Shown: positions 17,301 through 26,261 of the stretch, in pieces
Position numbering within the stretch: the stretch's first letter is position 1
Layout: each line of letters begins with the position of its first letter
Assembly: GCA_002386525.1 (NCBI GenBank)
Contig: DGIS01000022.1
Coordinates: 124,001-188,000, forward strand
Direction: 5' to 3'
Length of the DNA: 64,000 nt
Source: Sphingobacterium sp. UBA4616
GTDB lineage: Bacteria > Bacteroidota > Bacteroidia > Sphingobacteriales > Sphingobacteriaceae
The notes under the pieces: generated by a model
The model's database searches: none
What the model was told of the DNA's origin: nothing
The model's input: only the letters and a program-made list of their open reading frames with translations
Made by a program: the position numbers and the translations under genes

Positions 17301-17628
17301 TCCTGTCATTTGGGGAAATATCTACGATCCAGATCTTAATCCTACGGGTTCAATGCCGAACCCACAATGGTCTGATATTTATAATAGAGTATCTAATTTT
17401 TGGTCAGTTCCAGCATTTCAGCTCCGTATGAGTAGTTTCAATGTAGGTTATAGATTACCTGAAAAACTGGTGAAATATCTAAAAGTAGCCAATGCTCGTG
17501 TGTATGCCAGCGCTATGAATCCATTAACTATCTATAATCCATTTAAATATAAGGATGGTAATGGAGCGGCTTGGGATACATATCCAAACTTGCGCACGTA
17601 TTCTTTTGGTGTAAATGTGACATTATAA
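14365..17628 (+). CDS. SusC-like TonB-dependent outer-membrane transporter 1
   Basis: A 1087-residue receptor that should import pectin oligosaccharides across the outer membrane using TonB energy. After the signal region (about 1-34) there is a carboxypeptidase-like regulatory domain, ITGKVVDQNGKPLAGVTISIKG, at about 50-120. A TonB-box-like DEVVTVGYTTQ and the plug domain follow (LAGRVTGLSV; PLYVIDGMVQ; IESISFLKDGAAAVYGVRGANGVVLVTTKRGK). The remainder is a beta-barrel ending in the aromatic-type terminus SFGVNVTL. Length and order are standard for SusC. It pairs with the SusD gene 86 bp downstream, and a small hairpin lies between them. Confidence 0.95.
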   Translation: MNYFIFPRKSSIRLAKLLAIGIMTGGAIPCFSYGANPSELNLLFFKNITGKVVDQNGKPLAGVTISIKGSKTATSTDEGGTFRLNLPVGNEILVLNFVGYKRLEIPVGNQSVLNIRMEAESQELDEVVTVGYTTQKKAHLTGSVVAIKAEEIEDLPTTNIGAALAGRVTGLSVSGGNTRPGTKASLTIRKPMGPSKDGGTTDPLYVIDGMVQVDGQNQPDATLFGNLDPSEIESISFLKDGAAAVYGVRGANGVVLVTTKRGKVGTPKISYNGSYAINDEAYRTKMMDAYQYGMYFNIMNGPNGSNSDATKPGFDKWFFSQDELDYFKNHSYNWLDDAWKSSYLTRHSLNVSGGTDKATYFANVAYSKQDGNLGTLDYDRWNFRAGSDIQVASNFKVGIQVSGNTGNLQKTFNKIGGENDDNDYRNLLLASPYVPSYVNGLPVRLPGTSGDLSAYHYFELQKLGNLATSDTRQFSINLNGEYRAPWLDGLILRGSYNRNLKNDRGTQIGTKYQTYTFTRAGDNGHIYDLATDPKAVTFSNGNRVYFSNAAGSNYQVNFTATYDKQWKKHNFSGLFSVEKAEANSSQEDVWKDDPLATTNGQFNTAFGAVSGRTAAYESGTLGYVGRLNYRYGNKYLGEILFRSDASTKFAPENYWGNFYNVSAGWVISEESFFHSNAINYLKLRLSHGKLGNDQTAAWGWLQRYTYQQGKGGVFGENNNSIDASTGLKMEKSPNRNATWANEYKNNIGIDARFLDSRLSATIDGYYNKGYDLLVIRTGNIPVSVGGSVAAENYGRKNTFGYEFELGWQDKVNEVNYGISTRFSWSNDKVILGDFNDIDILYPWKARPNGPSDNGAWGYDYLGMFKTQQDIDNYVSQYNIKQVFEETADKLRPGMLYYRDVRGALQADGTFAGPDGIINENDQIQLAKNNTNHYALGMTFKAGYKGFSAEAVLTGTFGGYAEITERNKLNNDISRVYTNLPVIWGNIYDPDLNPTGSMPNPQWSDIYNRVSNFWSVPAFQLRMSSFNVGYRLPEKLVKYLKVANARVYASAMNPLTIYNPFKYKDGNGAAWDTYPNLRTYSFGVNVTL

Positions 17629-17682
17629 CGTGAAAATAAACTGTTCAATACAAACTAAAGATAATTTGATTGAATGGTCAGC

Positions 17683-17698
17683 TCCATCGAATGATGGA
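17683..17698 (+). other. small hairpin between SusC1 and SusD1
   Basis: TCCATC, the loop GAAT and GATGGA form a perfect 6-bp stem with a tetraloop, 17 bp before the SusD start. There is no T-run, so it is not a terminator. A hairpin here could stabilise or modulate the SusD part of the message, but a stem this short may be chance. Confidence 0.35.
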
Positions 17699-17714
17699 AT
17701 AAAATTATATACAG

Positions 17715-19745
17715 ATGAAAAAAATATCAATTTTCAATATAGCATTAGTATGCCTACTCTTGGCAAATCAAGCTTGTAAGGATAATTTTCTAGAGGAGAA
17801 AACGGACTTAGCTGCTGTCAAAGAGGATGATGTATTTAAAGATCCCATATTGGTGCGTGCGTATGTGGATTATGTTTACGGTTTGTTTTTGCCGCCAAAT
17901 AATGCACAAACATTTGTGGCGACGCAAGATGCGTCTGAAAATGGAGGGTATAGCAATACATTTACCCAAACGACAGATGAATTGGCGGGGGAAACGGATT
18001 ATAACAAAAAATGGAATACGATCTCTTATATTAATAATCATGCTAATAAATATTTTGGTCAACGAATGTCAGCAAGCGTAGGAAATAACGTGTGGACCAG
18101 AATGAAGGAGATCAATGTTTTTTTAGAAAAAATCGATCAAGGAGGAATTGACGAGGCAACGCGAAACCAAATGAAAGGTCAACTATATTTTTGGCGCGCA
18201 TTTCAATATTTTCAATTGGTTCGGATGTATGGAGGTGTGCCTTTAGTGTTAAGTTCACAGACACCCGTTGTTGGAAATAATGAAGAGAATTCTGTTCAAA
18301 GGAGCAGCACTGCGGAATGCGTTGCTCAAATTGTAAAGGATTTAGACCTGGCAAAGAGTCTTTTGCCAGGAAAATGGGATGCCGCAAATTGGGGCCGTAT
18401 TACAAGTGGGGCAGCAGCAGCATTAAAAGGACGCGTTTTGTTAACCTATGCTAGTCCGCAATTTAATCCAAACGATTCTCGTGAGAGGTGGCAAGCGGCA
18501 TATACTGCCAATTTGGAGGCGAAAAACTTGCTGGAGCAAAATGGCTTTGGTTTGTTTCAGAATGGTGGTACAGCAAATGGCAAATCTTGGGCTGACTTGT
18601 TTTTGACTGAAGGCAGTGCAAATTCGGAAGCGGTAATAGTCTATGGATTTAATAATCTAACCTCAACAAGCGGGGCTGTTAAAAATAATGGATGGGAACA
18701 AGTGGTTAGACCTCGTGCACTCTCTGGTTCTGGGTCTATTTCCCCTACTAAACAAATGCTGGATGCATTTCCAATGTTAGATGGGAAAAGTATAGATGAT
18801 CCATCATCTACTTATAGTTATGATAAACGAAAGTTCTATAAAAATAGGGATCCACGATTTTCAAAGACATTTGTATTTAACGGTGCGCTTTTCCCATATG
18901 CGAATGGTAGCGAATATCGCCAGTGGACTTATTATTGGAAAAATAAAAAGGGAGCGTATGTGTCTACAGAAACCCAAGGTGCCAATGCCAGCGGTATATA
19001 TTTGAAAAAGGGTGCTGATCCAAAAGCTTCTGGAATATCGAATGGCGGAGCAGGGTTCCAACAAAGTGGAACTGATTTTATTGAATTACGCTTTGCGGAA
19101 GTGATATTGAATTTAGCTGAATCGGCTATTGGTTCAGATAAATTAACAGAAGGACTTGCGGGAATTATTGAGATTCGTAAACGTGCTGGGCTTGAAAATA
19201 AGGATGGATCTTATGGTTTAAGCGCTGCAATAGGAAATAGAAATAAGTTATTTGGGGCTGTGATTAATGAGCGTAGATTAGAGTTCGCTTACGAGGGAAA
19301 ACGATTCTACGATCTAAGGAGATGGAAGCTTTTCGAGGCAGACTCTCCTACTGCGCAAAGAATCGGAGTGAAACCATTGAATGGAACAAGGCGTACAGGC
19401 TTATTTATTACTGTAAAAAATAGTGGTACGGAATACGTTGGTGATCTAGATCCGCTATTAAGGGACAGTAAAAGCGGCGTGCCGGTAATAGAGCGTCAGC
19501 CCTCTTCGTATCCTTCTGGAATCACGAATCAAGATGAATATTTGGATTATTTATACGACAATTACTTTAATATTGCAGAAAAAGACGATTTGGATCCCAC
19601 AAATGGAGCATGGACTTTCTCCTGGTATCCACAATATTACTTCTTCGGACTCAATCAGACAATCTTGTCTACCTCTCCCTATTTACAGCAAACTTTGGGT
19701 TGGGATAGCATGAATGGTTCCGGATCTTTCGATCCTTTAAAATAG
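17715..19745 (+). CDS. SusD/RagB-like surface glycan-binding lipoprotein 1
   Basis: A 676-residue lipoprotein that should form the lid of SusC1 and bind glycan at the cell surface. The lipobox is LANQAC with the lipidated cysteine at residue 21, followed by KDNFLEEK, an acidic stretch compatible with surface export. The tetratricopeptide-type helices characteristic of SusD are seen (MKGQLYFWRAFQYFQLVRMYGGVPLVL; AAAALKGRVLLTYASPQFNP), as is the conserved C-terminal block INERRLEFAYEGKRFYDLRRWKL. It is longer than the usual 500-600 residues, with extra C-terminal sequence after the RRWKL block. A terminator follows 24 bp after the stop. Confidence 0.94.
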   Translation: MKKISIFNIALVCLLLANQACKDNFLEEKTDLAAVKEDDVFKDPILVRAYVDYVYGLFLPPNNAQTFVATQDASENGGYSNTFTQTTDELAGETDYNKKWNTISYINNHANKYFGQRMSASVGNNVWTRMKEINVFLEKIDQGGIDEATRNQMKGQLYFWRAFQYFQLVRMYGGVPLVLSSQTPVVGNNEENSVQRSSTAECVAQIVKDLDLAKSLLPGKWDAANWGRITSGAAAALKGRVLLTYASPQFNPNDSRERWQAAYTANLEAKNLLEQNGFGLFQNGGTANGKSWADLFLTEGSANSEAVIVYGFNNLTSTSGAVKNNGWEQVVRPRALSGSGSISPTKQMLDAFPMLDGKSIDDPSSTYSYDKRKFYKNRDPRFSKTFVFNGALFPYANGSEYRQWTYYWKNKKGAYVSTETQGANASGIYLKKGADPKASGISNGGAGFQQSGTDFIELRFAEVILNLAESAIGSDKLTEGLAGIIEIRKRAGLENKDGSYGLSAAIGNRNKLFGAVINERRLEFAYEGKRFYDLRRWKLFEADSPTAQRIGVKPLNGTRRTGLFITVKNSGTEYVGDLDPLLRDSKSGVPVIERQPSSYPSGITNQDEYLDYLYDNYFNIAEKDDLDPTNGAWTFSWYPQYYFFGLNQTILSTSPYLQQTLGWDSMNGSGSFDPLK

Positions 19746-19768
19746 TTTCCCACGTACAGAATATCAAG

Positions 19769-19803
19769 GCAATGTATGCGTATTGTGACATACATTGCTT
19801 TTA
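19769..19803 (+). terminator. Rho-independent terminator after SusD1
   Basis: GCAATGTATG (19769-19778) and CATACATTGC (19789-19798) form a perfect 10-bp inverted repeat around a 10-nt loop, followed by CTTTTAATAAAT. It lies 24 bp after the SusD1 stop and before a promoter box, so it separates the SusCD transcript from the pectate lyase genes or attenuates read-through. Confidence 0.72.
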
Positions 19804-19821
19804 ATAAATGTACAGTTGACA

Positions 19822-19829
19822 TATATTTG
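19822..19829 (+). promoter_or_regulatory. Bacteroidota -7 box for the PL1 operon
   Basis: TATATTTG matches the Bacteroidota sigma-ABfr -7 consensus TAnnTTTG exactly. It lies 36 bp upstream of the first PL1 start and just after the terminator. A good -33 TTTG is not seen; the nearest TTG (19795) is 24 bp away and inside the terminator stem. Transcription would start near 19836. Confidence 0.5.
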
Positions 19830-19864
19830 AAATAGAAATTATAAATCCTACTAACTAGATAAAC

Positions 19865-21496
19865 ATGTTACATAAAATAACGCTGACAGCATTGTTGAGC
19901 CTTTTCACATGCATTGCCTTTTGTCAATATCCCAAAATACCAGAAGACGTTAAGAAGTCTACAGATGACCTAATGAAAAAAGCATATGAGCAATCTGACG
20001 AAGCGTGGCAAAAAGCTTTACCTGTCATAGAAGAATATGCAAAGCTGGGTAAACCTTATATTCCTTGGGCGGGGCGGCCTGATGATCTTCCACAAGCTAA
20101 GATTTTGGCTTTCCCGGAAGCGGAAGGTGGTGGTAAATTTACTTTTGGTGGTCGTGGCGGTCAGGTATATGTGGTGACGAGCTTAGAAGATAATGGTCCT
20201 GGTTCATTGCGGGAGGCCTGTGAAAAAGGTGGTCCTCGCATTATCGTATTTAACGTTTCTGGTATCATCCGCCTAAAAACGCCATTGATTATTCGTGCGC
20301 CGTATGTGACTATCGCCGGACAATCTGCACCAGGTGATGGTGTCTGCGTGGCCGGTGAATCTGTTTGGATCAATACACACGATGTCTTGATCCGACATAT
20401 GAGATTTAGACGGGGCGAAACGTACGTTGGCCGTCGGGATGACGCCATCGGTGGTAATCCGGTGGGAAATATTATGATCGACCACGTTTCGGCAAGCTGG
20501 GGCTTGGACGAAAATATGTCCATGTACCGCCACATGTATAATGATAGTACTGGAAAAGCAGAAGAAAAACGTGGTACTGTAAATATTACCATCCAAAATT
20601 CTATTTTCTCTGAAGCTTTAGATACATGGAACCATGCATTTGGTAGTACTTTAGGTGGTGAGAATTGCACATTCATGCGCAATCTTTGGGCAAATAATGC
20701 GGCTCGTAACCCATCTATTGGGTGGAATGGTCTGTTCAATTTCTACAACAACGTTGTGTACAATTGGGTACATCGATCAATTGATGGTGGAGACTATCAA
20801 GCTACATACAACATTGTCAACAATTACTTTAAACCAGGACCAGCGACACCTTTAAATCAGCCTGTAAGTTATCGCATCTTGAAGCCTGAATCGGGTAGAA
20901 GTAAATTGCCTTATGTGGTATTCGGCCGGGCGCATGTCAAAGGTAATATTGTAGAAGGAAACGAGAAAGTAACGGCTAACAACTGGGATGGTGGTGTGCA
21001 ACTGGAAAATAAAAAAGGGGATGCGATGACTTATGCTGAAGCTCAGCCTTATTTCGCTGCAATGAGCGTTAAGGAACCATTCCCACATGCTAGTTTTCCG
21101 GTAATGACTGCGCAGGAAACTTACGGCTTTGTTCTTAAACATGCAGGAGCCACCTTGCCCAAAAGAGACCCTGTCGACACACGGGTTGTTGGTGATGTGA
21201 AAAATGGTAAACCAGTCAAATTATTAAGCAATGTGAAATTGCCGGAAAAAGATTTTGAACATCGAAGATTACCAAAGGATTCGTACAAAATTGGTATTAT
21301 TACCGACATATCTCAAGTTGGCGGATATCCAGTGTATAAAGGTACACCGTACAAAGATTCGGACAATGATGGTATTCCAGATACAGTCGAGAAAGAAATG
21401 GGGCTCAATCCAAATGATCCGAGCGATTCAGCGAAGATTACAGCATCAGGTTATGCGAACATCGAAATCTATCTGAATAAATTAGCTGCTAAATAA
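19865..21496 (+). CDS. PL1 pectate lyase with C-terminal calcium-type motif (copy 1)
   Basis: A 543-residue secreted lyase that should cleave homogalacturonan by beta-elimination. The signal peptide ends near CIAFCQ (residue 21). The beta-helix begins at LAFPEAEGGGKFTFGGRGG and carries the PL1 blocks SLREACEKGGPRIIVFNVSG, TIAGQSAPGDGVCV and RHMRFRRGE, then IMIDHVSASWGLDEN, equivalent to the calcium-binding WxDH region. The C terminus has DSDNDGIPDTVEKEMGLNPN, a thrombospondin-type-3-like calcium loop, then a short YANIEIYLNKL tail. It is clearly a tandem paralogue of the next gene and heads the operon after the promoter at 19822. Confidence 0.92.
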   Translation: MLHKITLTALLSLFTCIAFCQYPKIPEDVKKSTDDLMKKAYEQSDEAWQKALPVIEEYAKLGKPYIPWAGRPDDLPQAKILAFPEAEGGGKFTFGGRGGQVYVVTSLEDNGPGSLREACEKGGPRIIVFNVSGIIRLKTPLIIRAPYVTIAGQSAPGDGVCVAGESVWINTHDVLIRHMRFRRGETYVGRRDDAIGGNPVGNIMIDHVSASWGLDENMSMYRHMYNDSTGKAEEKRGTVNITIQNSIFSEALDTWNHAFGSTLGGENCTFMRNLWANNAARNPSIGWNGLFNFYNNVVYNWVHRSIDGGDYQATYNIVNNYFKPGPATPLNQPVSYRILKPESGRSKLPYVVFGRAHVKGNIVEGNEKVTANNWDGGVQLENKKGDAMTYAEAQPYFAAMSVKEPFPHASFPVMTAQETYGFVLKHAGATLPKRDPVDTRVVGDVKNGKPVKLLSNVKLPEKDFEHRRLPKDSYKIGIITDISQVGGYPVYKGTPYKDSDNDGIPDTVEKEMGLNPNDPSDSAKITASGYANIEIYLNKLAAK

Positions 21497-21500
21497 AGCT

Positions 21501-23135
21501 ATGACATCGTTACTGAATCGAAATACTGTGTTGCTATTGGGGCTAATAAGCCCCGTAGCGGCATTGGGCCAATATCCGGTTATTCCAGATTCCCTGAAAA
21601 AATTGGCTGCTGAACGGGACAAGGCAGAAATCATACGTTTAGAAAAAGTCTGGGCAGAAGCACAAAAAATTATAAAGGAGGAAGGGAAGCCCTATATCCC
21701 TTGGGCTGCAAAACCGAGTGACTTACCGCAGGCAAAAATTAAAGCATTTCCTGGTGCTGAAGGTGGAGGCGCTTATACCGCTGGTGGACGAGGAGGAAAA
21801 GTTTTTGTCGTGACAAGTCTTGCGGACACTGGTCCTGGAACGTTGAGAGAAGCCTGTGAGGCCGGTGGTTCCCGTATCGTTGTATTTAATGTTGCTGGTA
21901 TTATTCAACTTGAAAAACCAATTGTTGTCAGAGCGCCTTATATTACGATTGCCGGACAGACAGCGCCAGGGGATGGGGTATGTGTGGCCGGAGAATCTTT
22001 TCTGATTGATACGCACGATGTCATTTTAAGGTTTTTACGTTTCCGCCGCGGTGAAACCGATGTAACGAGACGTGATGATGCTGTAGGAGGCAATGTGGTT
22101 GGCAATATTATGATTGACCACGTGTCTGCAAGTTGGGGTTTGGATGAAAATATGTCTATCTATCGACATGTATACGACCGTGAAGGTAAAAATCTCAAAT
22201 TACCTACTGTCAATATTACGATCCAAAATTCTATTTTTTCTGAAGCACTGGATGCGTACAACCACGCTTTCGGAAGTACAATAGGTGGTTTAAACAGTAC
22301 CTTTATGCGTAACCTATGGGCGTCAAATATCAGTCGGAATCCTTCCATAGGAATGTATGGTGACTTTGGATTTGTTAATAATGTTATTTGGAACTGGTGG
22401 AATAGAAGTGCTGATGGCGGAGATAATAAATCCTTATTCAACTTTATCAATAATTACTATAAGCCGGGGCCAATTACACCCAAAGATAAGCCGATTGCGT
22501 ACCGTATCTTAAAGCCAGAATCTGGAAGAGATAAAGCCTTTAAAGATCAGTATGGGAAAGTATATGCACATGGAAATGTGGTAGAAGGTTTCCCAGAGGT
22601 CACTAAAAATAACTGGGCCGGAGGCATCCAGATTGAAGATCTACCGAATGTTGGTGATCGTGAAAAAGAAATCCGTGTGGATAAAGCGTTTTCAATGGCT
22701 CCCGTTACCGCACTATCTGCTCAGGATGCTTACAACTATGTTCTTAAAAATGTAGGTGCATTTCTACCAAAACAGGACGCTGTTGATCAACGGATTATTA
22801 GGCAAGTGTCAGAGAATAAAGTGTATTATGATACAACAAAAACGCAACATGGATTTGTGTCTGCATATGTTAAACGACGCCTTCCAGAAGACTCCTACAA
22901 ACAAGGGATTATATCCCATATTGCACAAGTAGGCGGATATCCGACTTATCAGGGGATGCCTTACCAAGATTCGGACAACGATGGCATTCCAGATAATGTA
23001 GAAAAAAGTATGGGGTTGAATCCAAATGATCCAAGTGATTCTAGAAAAATAGCGAAAAACGGCTACGCCAATATTGAGAATTATTTAAATGGGGTGGTTG
23101 CAATAGATGCCGTCGTGCCAAAAAATAAAAAATAA
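21501..23135 (+). CDS. PL1 pectate lyase with C-terminal calcium-type motif (copy 2)
   Basis: A 544-residue paralogue of the preceding lyase with the same architecture: a signal peptide ending near AALGQ (residue 24), AFPGAEGGGAYTAGGRGG, TLREACEAGGSRIVVFNVAG, QTAPGDGVCVAGES, RRGETDVTRRDDAVGG, IMIDHVSASWGLDEN and the C-terminal DSDNDGIPDNVEKSMGLN. It starts 4 bp after copy 1 stops. The conserved core is nearly the same in both, while the N-terminal helix after the signal and the segment after RILKPESGR differ. This fits duplication followed by divergence in substrate-length or methylation preference. The Ala-Val rich tail after ENYLNGV is unique to this copy. Confidence 0.92.
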   Translation: MTSLLNRNTVLLLGLISPVAALGQYPVIPDSLKKLAAERDKAEIIRLEKVWAEAQKIIKEEGKPYIPWAAKPSDLPQAKIKAFPGAEGGGAYTAGGRGGKVFVVTSLADTGPGTLREACEAGGSRIVVFNVAGIIQLEKPIVVRAPYITIAGQTAPGDGVCVAGESFLIDTHDVILRFLRFRRGETDVTRRDDAVGGNVVGNIMIDHVSASWGLDENMSIYRHVYDREGKNLKLPTVNITIQNSIFSEALDAYNHAFGSTIGGLNSTFMRNLWASNISRNPSIGMYGDFGFVNNVIWNWWNRSADGGDNKSLFNFINNYYKPGPITPKDKPIAYRILKPESGRDKAFKDQYGKVYAHGNVVEGFPEVTKNNWAGGIQIEDLPNVGDREKEIRVDKAFSMAPVTALSAQDAYNYVLKNVGAFLPKQDAVDQRIIRQVSENKVYYDTTKTQHGFVSAYVKRRLPEDSYKQGIISHIAQVGGYPTYQGMPYQDSDNDGIPDNVEKSMGLNPNDPSDSRKIAKNGYANIENYLNGVVAIDAVVPKNKK

Positions 23136-23137
23136 TC

Positions 23138-26100
23138 ATGATAAAAAGAATTTCGCTCTTTTCTTGTATCGCATTATATGCTTTCACCTGCATTGCTTAT
23201 ACTGCACATGCACAACAAATGAAGGCATATAGTCCTCTGGTATGGGATGAGGCCAAGTTTGTGTACCATGCAGATTCCTTAGGAAATCAGATTCCTGATT
23301 TTTCTTACGCGGGATATAAAGGAGGCAATGAAGCTATTCCTACCGGACAGATTGCTGTTGTTGTTCCTCTAAAAACAGGTGATGCGACGCAACGTATACA
23401 AGCTGCTATCAACTATGTGTCAATGCTACCGTTGGGTAAAGATGGATTACGAGGAGTGGTGCTTTTACAAGCGGGAGTTTATTCTGTTTCCGGTTCTCTT
23501 AAAATAAGTGCCTCGGGTGTTATTCTGCGTGGTAGTGGTTTCACAACAAATGGAACTGTCATCATTGGTGAAGGAACAACAAGAGAAACACTCATCCGTA
23601 TTCTCGGAAAAGACGATATCACGTTTGCAAAAAAGACAAACGTAACAAGTACTTACGTCCCTGTCAACGCGCGGGTATTGGATATTGATCATGCAGCTTC
23701 CTATAAAGCTGGCGATAAAATTAGGATTACAAGACCTTCCACGCAAGATTGGATTAATCAGCTTGGTACTGATCATTTTGGTGGTGGCATTACTTCGCTA
23801 GGTTGGAAACCCGGGCAACGCGATGTTACTTGGGATAGAACGATTGTCGCAGTGAAAGGTAATGGTATCGAGATTGATGCACCAATCACAACTGCATTGG
23901 ACAGACGCTATGGCCAAACGACTGTTGAGCAATATAATTGGAAAGGAAGAATCGAAAATGTCGGTATAGAAAATATCACACTTAAATCTGCTTTCGATGC
24001 GAATAACCCGAAAGACGAAGACCATCGCTGGATGGCGATTACTATTGAAAATGCGGAAAATGTATGGGTGCGTCGCATGCAGTTCCAGCATTTCGCAGGA
24101 TCAGCCGTTTACGCTTTAGCAAGTACCCAAAAATTAACTGTTGAGGATTGTATTTCCCGGGACCCGGTTTCAGAAATTGGTGGCCAAAGAAGATATACTT
24201 TTTTCACAAAAGGACAGCAGACCTTATTTCAGCGGCTTTATTCTGAGCAGGGATATCATGATTTCGCAGTGGGCTATCTGGCAGCAGGGCCAAATGCTTT
24301 TGTCCAATGTCAGGCAGTAGAGCCTTTCAGTTTCAGTGGTGGGATAGACAGCTGGGCGTCGGGAGTTCTTTTTGATAATGCAGATATAGATGCGCAGGCA
24401 CTAAGCTATAAAAACCGAGGTCAAGATGGCCAGGGAGCTGGCTGGTCGGCAGCAAATTCTGTATTTTGGCAGTCGACAGCTGGACTTGTAGAGTGTTATC
24501 AACCCCCAACGGCACAGAACTGGGCTTTTGGGATTTGGTCTCAATTTCAGGGAAATGGCTATTGGGAGCAATCGAATGAATATATCAAGCCCAAAAGCTT
24601 GTATTATGCACAGTTACGGGAAAGAATTGGCCTAGCGGCTGATGAACGCACAGTACTGTTGCCAGTTTTGACCGAAGCATCCAGTAGTCCGCCCGTCAGT
24701 GTTGCCATGGAGCTGACGCGTCAGTCTGAAAATCCAATGACGAAACTGGTTGACTTTATTGCAGAAGCCGGTGATCGTTATCCCTTAAATATGACCGCAA
24801 ATGTAAAAACCATCGATCAAATCGGCTATAAAGAGATCACCCCAGCAAAAAAACAAGCCGATATGCGTGTCGTAAACGGTTGGTTGGTACGTGGTGATGA
24901 AGTACTCGTAGGGGCCAAATCGGATGTTCCGTGGTGGAATGGTAGCGCTCGACCGCATGGTGCTGGGAAAGCGAAACCACATATCACACGCTATGTGCCT
25001 GGAGAGGTCGGAGCAGGACTGACAGATGATCTTGATGTGATGACAGATTCGTTGCTTAACGACAACATCCTTGCCATTGATCACAATTACGGGCTTTGGT
25101 ACGATCGGAGACGTGATGACCACGAGCGTATTCGTCGGATCAATGGGGAGGTGTGGCCTCCGTTTTATGAACTGCCATTTGCGCGTAGTGGCCAGGGCTT
25201 AGCTTATGACGGCTTGTCTAAGTATGATTTAACAAAGTACAACAAATTTTACTGGGGACGCTTGAAACAATATGCAGATCTAGCAGACCAAAAAGGTTTG
25301 GTATTGCTGCATCAAAATTATTTTCAACATAATATTATCGAAGCTGGTGCACATTACGCGGACTTCCCATGGCGTGCAGCTAATAATATCAATAATGTCG
25401 GATTTCCAGAATCGGTTCCTTATGCGGGTAATAAACGAATTTTCATGGCAGAACAGTTCTACGATATCGATAACCCTGTTCGTCGTTCATTACACCGCGC
25501 ATACATCCGTCAATGTTTAAATAATTTTAAAGACAACTCGGGAGTTATTCAGATGATTAGCGCCGAATATACCGGACCGTTGCATTTCGTTCAGTTTTGG
25601 ATCGATGTGATCAAAGAATGGAAGGCTGAGACGGGTAAAAATCCAATGATTGGTTTAAGTGCTACGAAAGACGTACAGGATGCTATTTTGGCGGATACCG
25701 AACGTGCCAAAGAAATCCAGGTCATTGATATCCGCTACTGGCACTACCAAGCCGACGGAAAGACCTATGCGCCACAAGGAGGGCAAAATCTGGCACCGCG
25801 TCAACATGCACGATTGTTGAAACCAAAGAAAACATCGATGGAGGCCGTTTATAAAGCCGTATCCGAATACCGCACAAAATATCCGGATAAAGCAGTGTTA
25901 TACTTTGCTGACAACTACCCAACGATGGCTTGGGCCTCTTTTATGGCTGGTGGGTCTATGGCCAACTTACCTAAAATAGGAAACAACGATTTCTACCGTG
26001 CGGCATCGACTATGAAAGCTGTACAAGTCAACAGCGGTACGTGGCTATTAAAGAGCACGCAGGGATTGATTATTTATAGCGAGCAAGCTATAGGTGAAAA

Positions 26101-26257
26101 CATTGACTTATCCGATTATAAAGGACGTTTTGAAATGACACATATTAATCCGAAAAGCGGAGCGATTACCAAAACCGAGCAGATCAATTTGGGCAAGCAC
26201 ATTAATTTAAGCAATTATATAAAAGGGCCGGAAATTATTTGGCTAAATAAGAAATAA
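23138..26257 (+). CDS. secreted beta-helix protein with DUF6298-type C-terminal domain
   Basis: A 1039-residue exported protein with a signal peptide ending near AHAQQ (residue 27). The first half (about 45-520) reads as a right-handed parallel beta-helix of the pectate-lyase superfamily: PLKTGDATQRIQAAINYV, VLLQAGVYSVSGSLKISASGVILRGSG, VGIENITLKSAF and VEDCISRDP. The second half (about 590-1039) has a DUF6298-like region with DHNYGLWYDRRRDDHERI, ARSGQGLAYDGLSKYDLTKYN, LHQNYFQHNI and an ISAEYTGPLHFVQFWIDVI barrel-like segment. The activity is not established. Its place between pectate lyases and an apiosidase-like enzyme suggests a role on pectin. The start is 2 bp after the PL1 stop. Confidence 0.7.
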   Translation: MIKRISLFSCIALYAFTCIAYTAHAQQMKAYSPLVWDEAKFVYHADSLGNQIPDFSYAGYKGGNEAIPTGQIAVVVPLKTGDATQRIQAAINYVSMLPLGKDGLRGVVLLQAGVYSVSGSLKISASGVILRGSGFTTNGTVIIGEGTTRETLIRILGKDDITFAKKTNVTSTYVPVNARVLDIDHAASYKAGDKIRITRPSTQDWINQLGTDHFGGGITSLGWKPGQRDVTWDRTIVAVKGNGIEIDAPITTALDRRYGQTTVEQYNWKGRIENVGIENITLKSAFDANNPKDEDHRWMAITIENAENVWVRRMQFQHFAGSAVYALASTQKLTVEDCISRDPVSEIGGQRRYTFFTKGQQTLFQRLYSEQGYHDFAVGYLAAGPNAFVQCQAVEPFSFSGGIDSWASGVLFDNADIDAQALSYKNRGQDGQGAGWSAANSVFWQSTAGLVECYQPPTAQNWAFGIWSQFQGNGYWEQSNEYIKPKSLYYAQLRERIGLAADERTVLLPVLTEASSSPPVSVAMELTRQSENPMTKLVDFIAEAGDRYPLNMTANVKTIDQIGYKEITPAKKQADMRVVNGWLVRGDEVLVGAKSDVPWWNGSARPHGAGKAKPHITRYVPGEVGAGLTDDLDVMTDSLLNDNILAIDHNYGLWYDRRRDDHERIRRINGEVWPPFYELPFARSGQGLAYDGLSKYDLTKYNKFYWGRLKQYADLADQKGLVLLHQNYFQHNIIEAGAHYADFPWRAANNINNVGFPESVPYAGNKRIFMAEQFYDIDNPVRRSLHRAYIRQCLNNFKDNSGVIQMISAEYTGPLHFVQFWIDVIKEWKAETGKNPMIGLSATKDVQDAILADTERAKEIQVIDIRYWHYQADGKTYAPQGGQNLAPRQHARLLKPKKTSMEAVYKAVSEYRTKYPDKAVLYFADNYPTMAWASFMAGGSMANLPKIGNNDFYRAASTMKAVQVNSGTWLLKSTQGLIIYSEQAIGENIDLSDYKGRFEMTHINPKSGAITKTEQINLGKHINLSNYIKGPEIIWLNKK

Positions 26258-26261
26258 CAAC

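Noticed and set aside
20161..20739. 192-codon minus-strand frame
   Set aside because: It lies wholly inside the PL1 coding region and mirrors its codon use; an antisense shadow.
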